Below, in pieces: positions 49,344-58,009 of a stretch of DNA of 64,000 nt. Source of the DNA: Umezawaea sp049997955 (GTDB lineage: Bacteria > Actinomycetota > Actinomycetes > Mycobacteriales > Pseudonocardiaceae). Within the stretch, counting starts at the first letter, position 1, and each line of letters opens with the position of its first letter. The notes under the pieces were generated by a model that saw only the letters and a program-made list of their open reading frames with translations, searched no databases and had not been told where the DNA came from. The DNA is taken from assembly GCA_049997955.1 (NCBI GenBank), contig JAEBDY010000013.1, positions 124,001 to 188,000 of the forward strand, read 5' to 3'. Position numbers and translations under genes: made by a program.

Positions 49344-50758
49344 CCCTCGTCCTCCGATATGCGGCCCGAAGCGACCGGGGCCTGGTGCGCAACAACAACC
49401 AGGACTCCGTGTACGCGGGCCCCCGCCTGCTCGCACTCGCCGACGGCATGGGTGGCCATGCCGCCGGTGAAGTCGCGAGCAAGGTCGTCATCGCCGCCTT
49501 GGCCCCGCTGGACGACGACGAGCCGAGCGACGACCTGCTCGGCCAGTTGCGCGAAGCGGTCATCGCGGGCAACGGCGCCATCTCCGAACTCGTCGCCAGC
49601 GACCCCGACCTGGACGGCATGGGCACGACGCTCACAGCCGTCCTCTTCGCGGGCAGCAGGCTGGGGATGGCCCACATCGGCGACTCCCGCGCCTACATGA
49701 TGCGAAACGGTTCGTTCTCGCAGATCACGCACGACGACACGTTCGTCCAGTCGTTGATCGACGAGGGTCGGATCACCGAGGAGGAAGCGGCCACGCACCC
49801 GCAGCGGTCACTGCTGCTGCGCGCGCTGACCGGCCACGAGGTGGAACCACGCCTTATGGTCCGCGAAGCACGTCCGGGCGACCGCTACCTGCTCTGCTCG
49901 GACGGCCTCTCCGGTGTGGTCAGCCTGGAGACGCTCGACGAGGCGATCCGCATCCCCGATCCGCAGGCCTGCGCCGACCGGATGATCGAGCTGGCGCTGA
50001 AGGGCGGTGGGCCGGACAACGTGACGGTCATCGTCGCGGACGTCGCCGACATCGACTTCGGCGACGACGCCCCGATCATCGGCGGAGCCGCCGGTGACGG
50101 CAGCGCCGACCCGCCGCCACCGGACTCCCCCGCCTCGCGGGCGAGTTCGATCACCGGTCCGCGTCCGATCCCGCCGCGGGCCGAGACCCCACCACCGCCG
50201 CCCGACCCCAAGGTCAAGCGGCGGCGCAAGGTCAAGGCCGTGCTGCTGGTGTTCCTCCTGCTGCTGCTCGTCGCGGCGGCGGGCATGGGCACCCGCTGGT
50301 GGGTGATGCGCCAGTACTACATCGGCGCCACGGACGACGGCCAGGTCTCGATCTTCCGCGGGGTCAGCGGCAGCTTCCTCGGCGTCGCGCTGCACACGTT
50401 CTCCGAGGGCTCGTGCCCGCCGGGGTCCGAGGCGGCGTGCGAGCCGATCACGCTCGAGGACCTCCGGGTGTCCACGCGCGACGTCGTGCGCAACGGCATC
50501 ACGAAGGGTGACCTCGAGGAAGCCAGGGAGGGCATCCGCAAGCTCCGCACGGAGAACGTGCTGCCGCCCTGCGCCGACGCGACGAAGCCGTCAACCACGG
50601 TGACCACGACGACCACGGTCCCGAGCACGACGGGGTCGCCCGGTCCGACCGTGGACTCGAGTTCGGCCACGCCGACCACCACCAGCAGTCCGGATGCCAC
50701 TCCACTGCAGACGCCCTCGCAGACGCCGGGCACCGACTGCCGACGGAAGGGCCAGTAA
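49340..50758 (+). CDS. pstP: PP2C-type Ser/Thr phosphatase PstP
   Basis: Metal-dependent protein phosphatase of 472 residues that reverses PknA and PknB phosphorylation. The catalytic domain (1-240) has SDRGLVRNNNQDS, DGMGGHAAGE, GTTLTAVLF, HIGDSRAYM and GGPDNVTVIVADV, with the metal-binding Asp residues. One membrane span lies at about 298-318 and an outer domain of about 150 residues ends in a Thr/Pro-rich tail. ATG at 49340 overlaps fhaB. Confidence 0.97.
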   Translation: MTLVLRYAARSDRGLVRNNNQDSVYAGPRLLALADGMGGHAAGEVASKVVIAALAPLDDDEPSDDLLGQLREAVIAGNGAISELVASDPDLDGMGTTLTAVLFAGSRLGMAHIGDSRAYMMRNGSFSQITHDDTFVQSLIDEGRITEEEAATHPQRSLLLRALTGHEVEPRLMVREARPGDRYLLCSDGLSGVVSLETLDEAIRIPDPQACADRMIELALKGGGPDNVTVIVADVADIDFGDDAPIIGGAAGDGSADPPPPDSPASRASSITGPRPIPPRAETPPPPPDPKVKRRRKVKAVLLVFLLLLLVAAAGMGTRWWVMRQYYIGATDDGQVSIFRGVSGSFLGVALHTFSEGSCPPGSEAACEPITLEDLRVSTRDVVRNGITKGDLEEAREGIRKLRTENVLPPCADATKPSTTVTTTTTVPSTTGSPGPTVDSSSATPTTTSSPDATPLQTPSQTPGTDCRRKGQ

Positions 50759-50762
50759 GTCG

Positions 50763-52226
50763 ATGGGTTCGCCGGTCCCCACCGGGGAGGCGCCGCTCTC
50801 CGCGGCGACCAGCACGTCGCCAGGCTTGAGGCCGCCCACGAGGCGGGGCACCGAACTCATCATGCTCGGGTTCGCCTCGGCGTTGGTGACGGCTGCCCTG
50901 ATCCTGGTGGAAGCCAACCAGGAGCAGACCCTGACGATGCAGATCGTCTACTACGGCGTTGCCTACATGGGGTTGTTCGCGGTAGCGCACCTCGCGGTTC
51001 GGAAGTGGGTCCCGTACGCGGACCCGATCATCCTGCCGTGCGTCGCGCTGCTCAACGGCCTGGGCCTGGTCATGATCCACCGGCTCGACCTCGCGAACGA
51101 GGGCGAGGTGTTCCAGGGCGAGCTGTACTCCGCGAACGCCCCGAAGCAGGTGCTGTGGACGGCGATGGCGCTGGTCCTGTTCTGCCTGGTGCTGAAGTTC
51201 GTGAAGGACCACCGGACGCTGGCCAAGTACGGCTACACCGCCGGCCTGGTCGGCCTGGTCGCGCTGATCCTGCCCGGCATCCTGCCGAGCTTCATCGCGC
51301 CGGAGATCAACGGCGCGAAGATCTGGCTGCGGTTCGGGGCGTTCTCGATCCAGCCGGGCGAGTTCGCGAAGATCCTGCTGATGGTGTTCTTCGCGGCGTT
51401 CCTGGTCTCGAAGCGCGACCTGTTCACGGCGGCGGGCAGGCGGTTCCTCGGCCTCGACCTGCCGCGGGCCCGCGACCTCGGGCCGCTGGTCGCCGCGTGG
51501 GGCGTCGGCGTGAGCATCATGGTGCTCCAGAAGGACCTCGGCAGTTCGCTGCTGTTCTTCGGCATCGTGCTGGTGCTGCTCTACGTGGCCACCGAGCGGG
51601 CGGCCTGGGTCGTGATCGGCCTGGTGCTGTTCGCGGGCGGCGCGATCGTGGCGTGGAAGCTGTTCAACCACGTGCAGCAGCGCGTGTCGAACTGGCTGGA
51701 CCCGCTGGCGACCTACGACCTGCCCGGCGGCGGCTACCAGATCGCGCAGTCGCTGTTCGGGCTCGGCACCGGCGGCATCTTCGGCGCCGGGCTCGGCGCC
51801 GGGCGTCCGGACCTGATCCCCGAGGCGAACACGGACTTCATCACGTCCGCGATCGGCGAGGAGCTCGGCTTCGTCGGCCTGTCCGCGATGCTGCTGATCT
51901 ACATGGTGTTCTCGCTGCGCGGCATGCGCAGCGCGATCGCCGTGCGGGACAGCTTCGGCAAGCTCCTCGGCGGCGGGCTCAGCTTCGCGCTGTGCTTCCA
52001 GGTCTTCATCGTCGTCGGCGGTGTCACCAAGCTGATCCCGATGACCGGCATCACCGCGCCGTTCCTGTCCAAAGGCGGCTCGTCGCTGCTGGCCAACTAC
52101 ATCCTCGTCGCGCTGCTGCTGCGCATCTCCGACGCGGCGCGCGGCCCCAAGGTCGTGCCGAAGCCGAAGCCGCAGCAGCCCGCGATCGCGGACCAGTTCA
52201 CAGTCATGGTGGAGCGTCCGAAATGA
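50763..52226 (+). CDS. rodA: SEDS peptidoglycan glycosyltransferase RodA
   Basis: Polytopic SEDS-family glycan polymerase of 487 residues with ten to twelve helices. Family signatures are IQPGEFAKILLMVFFAAFLV, LQKDLGSSLLFFGIVLVLLY and FLSKGGSSLLANYILVALLL. It builds glycan strands with the transpeptidase PbpA, whose start overlaps its stop (ATGA). ATG at 50763 is 4 bases after the pstP stop. Confidence 0.97.
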   Translation: MGSPVPTGEAPLSAATSTSPGLRPPTRRGTELIMLGFASALVTAALILVEANQEQTLTMQIVYYGVAYMGLFAVAHLAVRKWVPYADPIILPCVALLNGLGLVMIHRLDLANEGEVFQGELYSANAPKQVLWTAMALVLFCLVLKFVKDHRTLAKYGYTAGLVGLVALILPGILPSFIAPEINGAKIWLRFGAFSIQPGEFAKILLMVFFAAFLVSKRDLFTAAGRRFLGLDLPRARDLGPLVAAWGVGVSIMVLQKDLGSSLLFFGIVLVLLYVATERAAWVVIGLVLFAGGAIVAWKLFNHVQQRVSNWLDPLATYDLPGGGYQIAQSLFGLGTGGIFGAGLGAGRPDLIPEANTDFITSAIGEELGFVGLSAMLLIYMVFSLRGMRSAIAVRDSFGKLLGGGLSFALCFQVFIVVGGVTKLIPMTGITAPFLSKGGSSLLANYILVALLLRISDAARGPKVVPKPKPQQPAIADQFTVMVERPK

Positions 52227-53698
52227 ACACACCGCTCCGCCGCGTCGGCATCGCCATGATGGTGATGATCCTGATGCTCATGGGCAACGCGACGTACGTG
52301 CAGGTGATCAAGGCCGACGACTACCGCAAGGACGACCACAACCGCCAGCGCGTGCTGCTCAACGAGTACTCGCGCGAGCGCGGCCAGATCATCGCGAGCG
52401 ACGGCACGCCGATCGCGAACGTCAAGGCCACCGGCGACACCTACCGCTACCAGCGCGTCTACTCCAACGGCCCGGCGTACGCGCCGGTCACCGGCTACTA
52501 CTCGCTGATCTTCGGCAGCGGCGGCGTGGAACGGGTCGAGGACGACCTGCTCAACGGCTCCGACGACCGGCTGTTCGCGCGCAGGCTGTCCGACGTCATC
52601 ACCGGTCGCGACCCCAAGGGCGCCAGCATCCAGCTGACCGTCGACCCGAAGGTCCAGCAGGCCGCGTACGACGAGATGACGAACCGGGGGTTCACCGGTT
52701 CGGTGGTCGCGCTCAACCCCCAGACCGGGGCCATCCTCGGGATGGTGAGCACCCCGTCCTACGACCCGAACCGGCTCGCCAGCCACGACGAGGCCGAGCA
52801 GCAGGCCGCGTGGGACGAGTACAACGCCGAGGGCGCCAACCAGCCGATCCTCAACCGCTCCCTGCGGGCGACCTACCCGCCCGGCTCGACCTGGAAGGTC
52901 GTCGTGTCGGCGGCGGCGCTGGAGGACGGCAAGACCAAGGACACGCAGCTCACCGCCGCCGGGTCGATCACGCTGCCCGGCACGAACACGCAGCTGCCGA
53001 ACTTCAACGGGACGCCCTGCGGCGGCGGCGCGACCGCGTCGCTGGAGGAGGCGCTCGCGCGGTCCTGCAACACCGCGTTCGCGGAGCTCGCCGGGGAACT
53101 GGGCGAGGCCAAGCTGACCGAGCAGGCCGAGAAGTTCGGCATGAACGACTCGACCCTGACCGTTCCGCAGCAGGTGGCCGCGTCGACCTTCGGCCCGTCG
53201 CCGGACAAGGCGGCGCTGTTCCAGAGCGGCATCGGCCAGCGCATCGTCGACATGACCCCGATGGAGAACGCGGTCATCGCCGCAACCATCGCCAACGGCG
53301 GTGTGCGGATGAAGCCGTACCTGGTGCAGAAGCTGATCGCGCCGGACCTGTCGGAGATCGACGAGACCAAGCCCGACGAGGTGGACGAGGCGGTCAGCGC
53401 CGACACCGCGAAGACCTTGCGGGACATGATGCTCAAGTCGGAGACGAACACCGGCGGCGAGGGCAGGCTCAGCGGCGTGAACATCGCGTCGAAGACCGGT
53501 ACCGCCGAGCACGGCGTCGACCCGAGCAAGGTCGCGCCGCACGCCTGGTACATCGCCTTCGCGCCCGCGGAGAAGCCGACCATCGCGGTCGCGGTGATCG
53601 TCGAGAGCGGTGGCGACCGCGGCCTGGGCGCGACCGGCGGCAAGGTCGCGGCCCCCGTCGGCAGGGCGGTCATCGGCGCCTACCTGGCTGGCCGCTGA
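52223..53698 (+). CDS. pbpA: Penicillin-binding protein PbpA (class B)
   Basis: D,D-transpeptidase of 491 residues anchored by one N-terminal span (VGIAMMVMILMLMGNA). Active-site motifs: STWK with Ser222, SCN near 285, and KTGTAE near 424. The length and Ser position equal those of mycobacterial PbpA. The N-terminal region (SRERGQIIASDGTPIANVK) is the class B pedestal start. It acts with RodA in septal or growth-zone wall synthesis and overlaps rodA and pknA by 4 and 1 bases. Confidence 0.97.
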   Translation: MNTPLRRVGIAMMVMILMLMGNATYVQVIKADDYRKDDHNRQRVLLNEYSRERGQIIASDGTPIANVKATGDTYRYQRVYSNGPAYAPVTGYYSLIFGSGGVERVEDDLLNGSDDRLFARRLSDVITGRDPKGASIQLTVDPKVQQAAYDEMTNRGFTGSVVALNPQTGAILGMVSTPSYDPNRLASHDEAEQQAAWDEYNAEGANQPILNRSLRATYPPGSTWKVVVSAAALEDGKTKDTQLTAAGSITLPGTNTQLPNFNGTPCGGGATASLEEALARSCNTAFAELAGELGEAKLTEQAEKFGMNDSTLTVPQQVAASTFGPSPDKAALFQSGIGQRIVDMTPMENAVIAATIANGGVRMKPYLVQKLIAPDLSEIDETKPDEVDEAVSADTAKTLRDMMLKSETNTGGEGRLSGVNIASKTGTAEHGVDPSKVAPHAWYIAFAPAEKPTIAVAVIVESGGDRGLGATGGKVAAPVGRAVIGAYLAGR

Positions 53699-55146
53699 TG
53701 CTCATCACCGGCCAGCTCCTCGCCGAGCGGTACCGCCTCACCAGGCGGATCGCCGTCGGCGGCATGGGCGAGGTCTGGGAGGCCGAGGACACCAGGCTCG
53801 ACCGCAACGTCGCGGTCAAGGTGCTCAAGGCCGACCTCAGCGGGGACGCGGAGTTCCTCACGCGCTTCCGCATCGAGGCGCGGACGACCGCGTCGCTGAA
53901 CCACCCCGGCATCGCCGCGGTGCACGACTACGGCGAGACGGCGTCCATGCCGGACGGGCCGGAGGACACGGCCTACCTGGTGATGGAACTGGTCGAGGGC
54001 GAGCCGCTGGCCGCGATCATCGCGCGCGGCAGGCTCACCGTGGACCGCACGCTCGACGTGCTGCAGCAGGCCGGGACGGCGTTGCAGGCGGCGCACGAGC
54101 GCGGGCTGGTGCACCGCGACGTGAAGCCCGGCAACATCCTGGTCACCCCCACCGGCAAGGTGAAGATCACCGACTTCGGGATCGCGAAGGCGGCCGACGC
54201 GGCTCCCGTGACCCGCAACGGCATGGTGATGGGCACGGCGCACTACATCGCGCCGGAGCAGGCGCTCGGCCACGACGCCGAACCCGCGAGCGACGTGTAC
54301 GCGCTGGCCGTGTGCGGCTACGAGTGCCTGACCGGGCACCGGCCGTTCCGGTCGGAGAACGCGGTCACGGTCGCGATGATGCACATCCGCGACATCGCGC
54401 CGCCGCTGCCGCCGGACGTGCCGACCGGTCCGCGCGCCCTGATCGAGGCGACGCTGGTCAAGGACCCGAGGCAGCGCTACCGCAACGGCGGCGAGTTCGC
54501 CGAAGCGGTCGGCGCCGTGCGAGCGGGCAGGCCGCTGCCGACCCCGTCCGGGCTGGCAATGGCCACCGGCCCGGTGATGACGCACCCCGGCCTGCAGATG
54601 TCGCACCCCGCTTCGCAGCCGGGGTTCCCACCCGTTCAACAGGGCATGCAGAGCGGTCAGCACCAACTCCCGCACAACACTCCGCACACGGGCAATTTCC
54701 GTCCGTTGCCGAATCCGCCGCGGCCCCAGGGGAAGGCGAGGGCCGTTTTGTGGGTTATGGTCGGTCTCCTGGTCGTGGCGCTGATCGTGCTCGGCGTTTT
54801 CGTGCTGCGTTCGGTGTTGAACAACGGCGTCGACGCGGGGTCGGGTCCGCAAAGCACCAGCGGCGCCCGTCCCGCGGAGGACACCCAGCCGAGCCCGGCG
54901 GGTGATCTGGGGCCCACGGACAAGATTCCGGGGAAACCGGTGGTCCGGATCGAGAAGTCGGACTACCTGGACCTGCCGGTGAACGAGGCGACGGAGAGGC
55001 TGGCGGGCTACGGCTTGCAACCCGAGTCGCAGACGAACCAGGGTCAGCAGCCGAGGGAGCAGGGCAAGTGCCTGGTCTCCGACGTGTCACCGGCGGGTGA
55101 GGTTGCGATCGGTTCACGGGTGAAGGTGACCTGTGTGCCTACGTGA
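53698..55146 (+). CDS. pknA: Ser/Thr protein kinase PknA with PASTA-like end
   Basis: Membrane Ser/Thr kinase of 482 residues. Kinase motifs: RIAVGGMGEVWEAED, Lys41 in NVAVKVLK, VHRDVKPGNIL, KITDFGIAKA and APEQALG. A Pro/Gln linker follows, then a span at about 350-371 (AVLWVMVGLLVVALIVLGVF). Unlike mycobacterial PknA, the outer part ends in one PASTA-like module (DYLDLPVNEATERLAGYGL to SRVKVTCVPT). The start overlaps the pbpA stop (TGATG). Confidence 0.96.
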   Translation: MLITGQLLAERYRLTRRIAVGGMGEVWEAEDTRLDRNVAVKVLKADLSGDAEFLTRFRIEARTTASLNHPGIAAVHDYGETASMPDGPEDTAYLVMELVEGEPLAAIIARGRLTVDRTLDVLQQAGTALQAAHERGLVHRDVKPGNILVTPTGKVKITDFGIAKAADAAPVTRNGMVMGTAHYIAPEQALGHDAEPASDVYALAVCGYECLTGHRPFRSENAVTVAMMHIRDIAPPLPPDVPTGPRALIEATLVKDPRQRYRNGGEFAEAVGAVRAGRPLPTPSGLAMATGPVMTHPGLQMSHPASQPGFPPVQQGMQSGQHQLPHNTPHTGNFRPLPNPPRPQGKARAVLWVMVGLLVVALIVLGVFVLRSVLNNGVDAGSGPQSTSGARPAEDTQPSPAGDLGPTDKIPGKPVVRIEKSDYLDLPVNEATERLAGYGLQPESQTNQGQQPREQGKCLVSDVSPAGEVAIGSRVKVTCVPT

Positions 55147-55232
55147 CCGGAACGCGCCAGGCTGGGCGAGCACGAAACCGAACTGCTAGACACGATGGTT
55201 AGACCGTTGACGAGGAGCGGGACGACGCACTG

Positions 55233-57221
55233 ATGAGCACTCCGCGACTGCTCTCCAATCGCTACGAACTGGGTGAGACCCTGGGCTACGGCGGTATGTC
55301 GGAGGTCCACAAGGGCCGCGACGTTCGCCTCGGCCGGGACGTGGCGATCAAGGTGCTTCGAGCCGACCTCGCCCGCGACAAGACCTTCCAGGAACGCTTC
55401 CGCCGCGAGGCCCAGAACTCGGCCGCGTTGAACCACCCCGCGATCGTCGCGGTCTACGACACCGGCGAGACGCAGACGGAGTACGGCCCGCTGCCGTACA
55501 TCGTCATGGAGTACGTCGACGGCCGGACGCTGCGCGACATGGTGAAGACGCAGGGCCCGCTGTCGGGCAAGCGCGCCATGGAGGTCATGGCGGACGTGTC
55601 GGCGGCGCTGGACTTCAGCCACCGGCACGGGATCGTGCACCGCGACGTCAAGCCCGCCAACGTCATGATCACCCGCTCCGGCGCGGTGAAGGTGATGGAC
55701 TTCGGCATCGCCCGCGCCGTGCACGACGGCCAGGCCGCCGTGACCCAGACCGCCGCCGTCATAGGCACCGCGCAGTACCTCTCGCCCGAGCAGGCGCGCG
55801 GCGAAGCGGTCGACGGCCGCAGCGACGTGTACGCGTCGGGCTGCGTGCTGTTCGAGCTGCTCACCGGCGAACCGCCGTTCACCGGCGATTCCCCCGTCGC
55901 CGTGGCGTACCAGCACGTGCGGGAAGACCCGAAGTCGCCGTCGGCGCTCAACCCGAACGTGACGCCCGCGCTCGACGCCATCGTGCTGAAGGCCATGGCG
56001 AAGGGCCCGGCGAACCGCTACCAGTCGGCCGCCGAGATGCGCGCGGACCTGGTGCGCGTGCTGTCCGGCCAACGCCCGTCCGCGCCCGCCGTGATGACGC
56101 CCGAGGACCGCACGGCGGTGCTCAGCCAGTCGCCGCGCACCGAGGTCGTGTCCTCCGGCCGCCACCGCCCGTCGGCGCTGCGCGAAGAGCAGAGCGACTA
56201 CGACCTGATGGACGAGGAGGACGCCGAGCGCAGGGCGAAGCGCAAGAAGGCGACCATGGTCACCCTGGTCGTGCTCCTGTGCATCGCCGTGATCGCGCTG
56301 GCAGCGTGGATCACGTCGAGCCTGCTCGGCGACGACAACAGCGCGGCCACCGACAAGGTCTCCGTGCCCGGTGTGACGGGCAAGACCCTGACCGCCGCGA
56401 AGGCGAGCCTCGAAGAGGTCGGCCTCAAGTACAAGATCGACCCGGTGCCGTGCCAGCCCGGTGAGAACGGCGCCACCGCGCGCTGCACCGCGGACGACAT
56501 CGACAAGGTCTTCGCGATCGACCCGAGCGCGGGCACGTCGGTGCCGAAGTTCACCGAGATCACCCTGACCTACGGCACGAGCCCGGACCAGATCGCCGTG
56601 CCGGACGTGACGGGCCTGACGCCGCAGGACGCGCAGGCGAAGCTGACCGCCGACGGCTGGGGTTTCGCGCAGGGCCAGGAAACCATCGAGGTCGAGGACA
56701 CGAACAAGGTCGGCAAGATCGCCCAGCAGAACCCCCAGGCCGGGGTGAAGGCGGCCAAGGGCGCCGTGGTCACGGTCCTGCTCGGCAAGGGGCCGGACAC
56801 GGTGCAGCTCGGCGACGTGACCGGGCAGCCGGTCGCCGACGCGACCGCGACGCTGGAGGGCTCCGGGTTCAAGGTGACCACGAAGGAAGCCGACAGCGGT
56901 GAGGACCAGGGCCAGGTGCTGAGCCAGAGCCCCAACCCCGGCCGGGTCGCCAAGGGCGCGACGATCACGTTGACGGTGTCGAAGGGCAACCAGATCTCCA
57001 TGCCCGACATCACCGGGCTGACGGTGGACCAGGCCAAGAGCAAGCTCAACCAGCAGGGCTGGAACGGCGAGCTGACGATCACGGACAAGCCCGCCGTCCT
57101 CGACATCAGCAAGAACAACAAGATCCAGACGCAGGACCCGAAGGCGGGTGGGTCGATCACCAAGACCCAGCGGGTCAACATCACCGTGGCCGAGTTCAAG
57201 GTCGGGGGACCGTCGAACTAG
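55233..57221 (+). CDS. pknB: Ser/Thr protein kinase PknB with four PASTA domains
   Basis: Master envelope kinase of 662 residues. Kinase motifs: GYGGMSEVHKG, Lys40, HRDVKPANVM with catalytic Asp138, MDFGIARA and SPEQARGE. A juxtamembrane linker, one span at about 343-366, then four PASTA repeats (about 375-445, 450-515, 516-582, 583-655) that sense muropeptides or lipid II. ATG at 55233 follows GAGGAGCGGG. It closes the wall-signalling operon; a terminator follows. Confidence 0.97.
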   Translation: MSTPRLLSNRYELGETLGYGGMSEVHKGRDVRLGRDVAIKVLRADLARDKTFQERFRREAQNSAALNHPAIVAVYDTGETQTEYGPLPYIVMEYVDGRTLRDMVKTQGPLSGKRAMEVMADVSAALDFSHRHGIVHRDVKPANVMITRSGAVKVMDFGIARAVHDGQAAVTQTAAVIGTAQYLSPEQARGEAVDGRSDVYASGCVLFELLTGEPPFTGDSPVAVAYQHVREDPKSPSALNPNVTPALDAIVLKAMAKGPANRYQSAAEMRADLVRVLSGQRPSAPAVMTPEDRTAVLSQSPRTEVVSSGRHRPSALREEQSDYDLMDEEDAERRAKRKKATMVTLVVLLCIAVIALAAWITSSLLGDDNSAATDKVSVPGVTGKTLTAAKASLEEVGLKYKIDPVPCQPGENGATARCTADDIDKVFAIDPSAGTSVPKFTEITLTYGTSPDQIAVPDVTGLTPQDAQAKLTADGWGFAQGQETIEVEDTNKVGKIAQQNPQAGVKAAKGAVVTVLLGKGPDTVQLGDVTGQPVADATATLEGSGFKVTTKEADSGEDQGQVLSQSPNPGRVAKGATITLTVSKGNQISMPDITGLTVDQAKSKLNQQGWNGELTITDKPAVLDISKNNKIQTQDPKAGGSITKTQRVNITVAEFKVGGPSN

Positions 57222-57240
57222 CTTCGGACTGCCGCAAGCA

Positions 57241-57276
57241 AGAAGGCCCCCTCGGCACTCGCCGAAGGGGCCTTCT
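57241..57276. terminator. Bidirectional terminator between pknB and pabA
   Basis: Arms 57241-57256 and 57261-57276 pair over 16 positions with one mismatch and loop ACTC. It separates two convergent genes and can end both transcripts. Confidence 0.85.
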
Positions 57277-57299
57277 CCGTGTTCGGGGGGTCGTCGGGC

Positions 57300-57944
57300 T
57301 CAGGCCTGGGTCGCGGCCGAGGCCAGCGTGCGCATCCCGTTCTCCAGGGTGGAGACGGTCGACTCGGGCACGTCGTGGCCGCACACGGCGAGCCAGTTCG
57401 CGAGCATCCGGTGGCCGCCCTCGGTGAGCACGGACTCCGGGTGGAACTGGACGCCCTCGACCGGCAGTTCGCGGTGCCGGATGCCCATGACGATCCCGGT
57501 GTCGGTCTTGGCCGTCACCTCGAACTCGGCGGGGATAGTGTCGGGCAGCACGGTCAGCGAGTGGTACCGGGTGGCCGTGAACGGGTTCGGCACGCCCTTG
57601 AGCACGCCGTTCCCCGTGTGGTGCACCACACTGGTCTTGCCGTGGAGCAGTTCGGGGGCGAGGTCGACGGTGCCGCCCCACACCGCGCCGATGGCCTGGT
57701 GGCCGAGGCAGACGCCGAGCACGGGCACGCCGTTCGCGGCGCAGTGCCGGATCACGTCCATGCTCGCACCGGCCTTGTCCGGAGTGCTGGGACCAGGGCT
57801 GACGAGGACACCGCCGACGGTGTCGATCTCCGCCAGGTCCACCTCGTCGTTGCGCCGAACGACGCATTCCACGCCGAGCTGGGCCAGGTACTGGACCAGG
57901 TTGTAGACGAAGCTGTCGTAGTTGTCGACCACGAGCACGCGCAT
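57300..57944 (-). CDS. pabA: Aminodeoxychorismate/anthranilate synthase glutaminase subunit
   Basis: Class I glutamine amidotransferase of 214 residues. The nucleophile Cys is in GVCLGHQAIG and the His-Glu pair in GVQFHPESVLTEGG; VLVVDNYDSFVYNLVQYL is the conserved start. Often named trpG in this chromosomal place, but the isolated position near pknB is that of the folate (pabA) form. It supplies ammonia to the chorismate-using partner. ATG at 57944 follows TACCCT by six bases (leaderless). Confidence 0.92.
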   Translation of the reverse strand: MRVLVVDNYDSFVYNLVQYLAQLGVECVVRRNDEVDLAEIDTVGGVLVSPGPSTPDKAGASMDVIRHCAANGVPVLGVCLGHQAIGAVWGGTVDLAPELLHGKTSVVHHTGNGVLKGVPNPFTATRYHSLTVLPDTIPAEFEVTAKTDTGIVMGIRHRELPVEGVQFHPESVLTEGGHRMLANWLAVCGHDVPESTVSTLENGMRTLASAATQA

Positions 57945-57956
57945 TCCCACAGGGTA
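57942..57956 (-). promoter_or_regulatory. Leaderless -10 element of pabA
   Basis: TACCCT-N6-ATG on the minus strand. Confidence 0.45.
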
Positions 57957-57981
57957 GCCGTGACAATGCTCTCGCAAGAAG

Positions 57982-58003
57982 TGAGGTAAGGCTCACCTAA
58001 ACT
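57982..58003. promoter_or_regulatory. IdeR/DtxR iron box at the fprA promoter
   Basis: TGAGGTAAGGCTCACCTAA (57982-58000) matches the consensus TTAGGTTAGGCTAACCTAA at 16 of 19 positions. It overlaps TAAACT (57998-58003), which lies six bases before the fprA ATG and is its likely -10, so iron-loaded regulator would block transcription. Confidence 0.8.
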
Positions 58004-58009
58004 AATACC

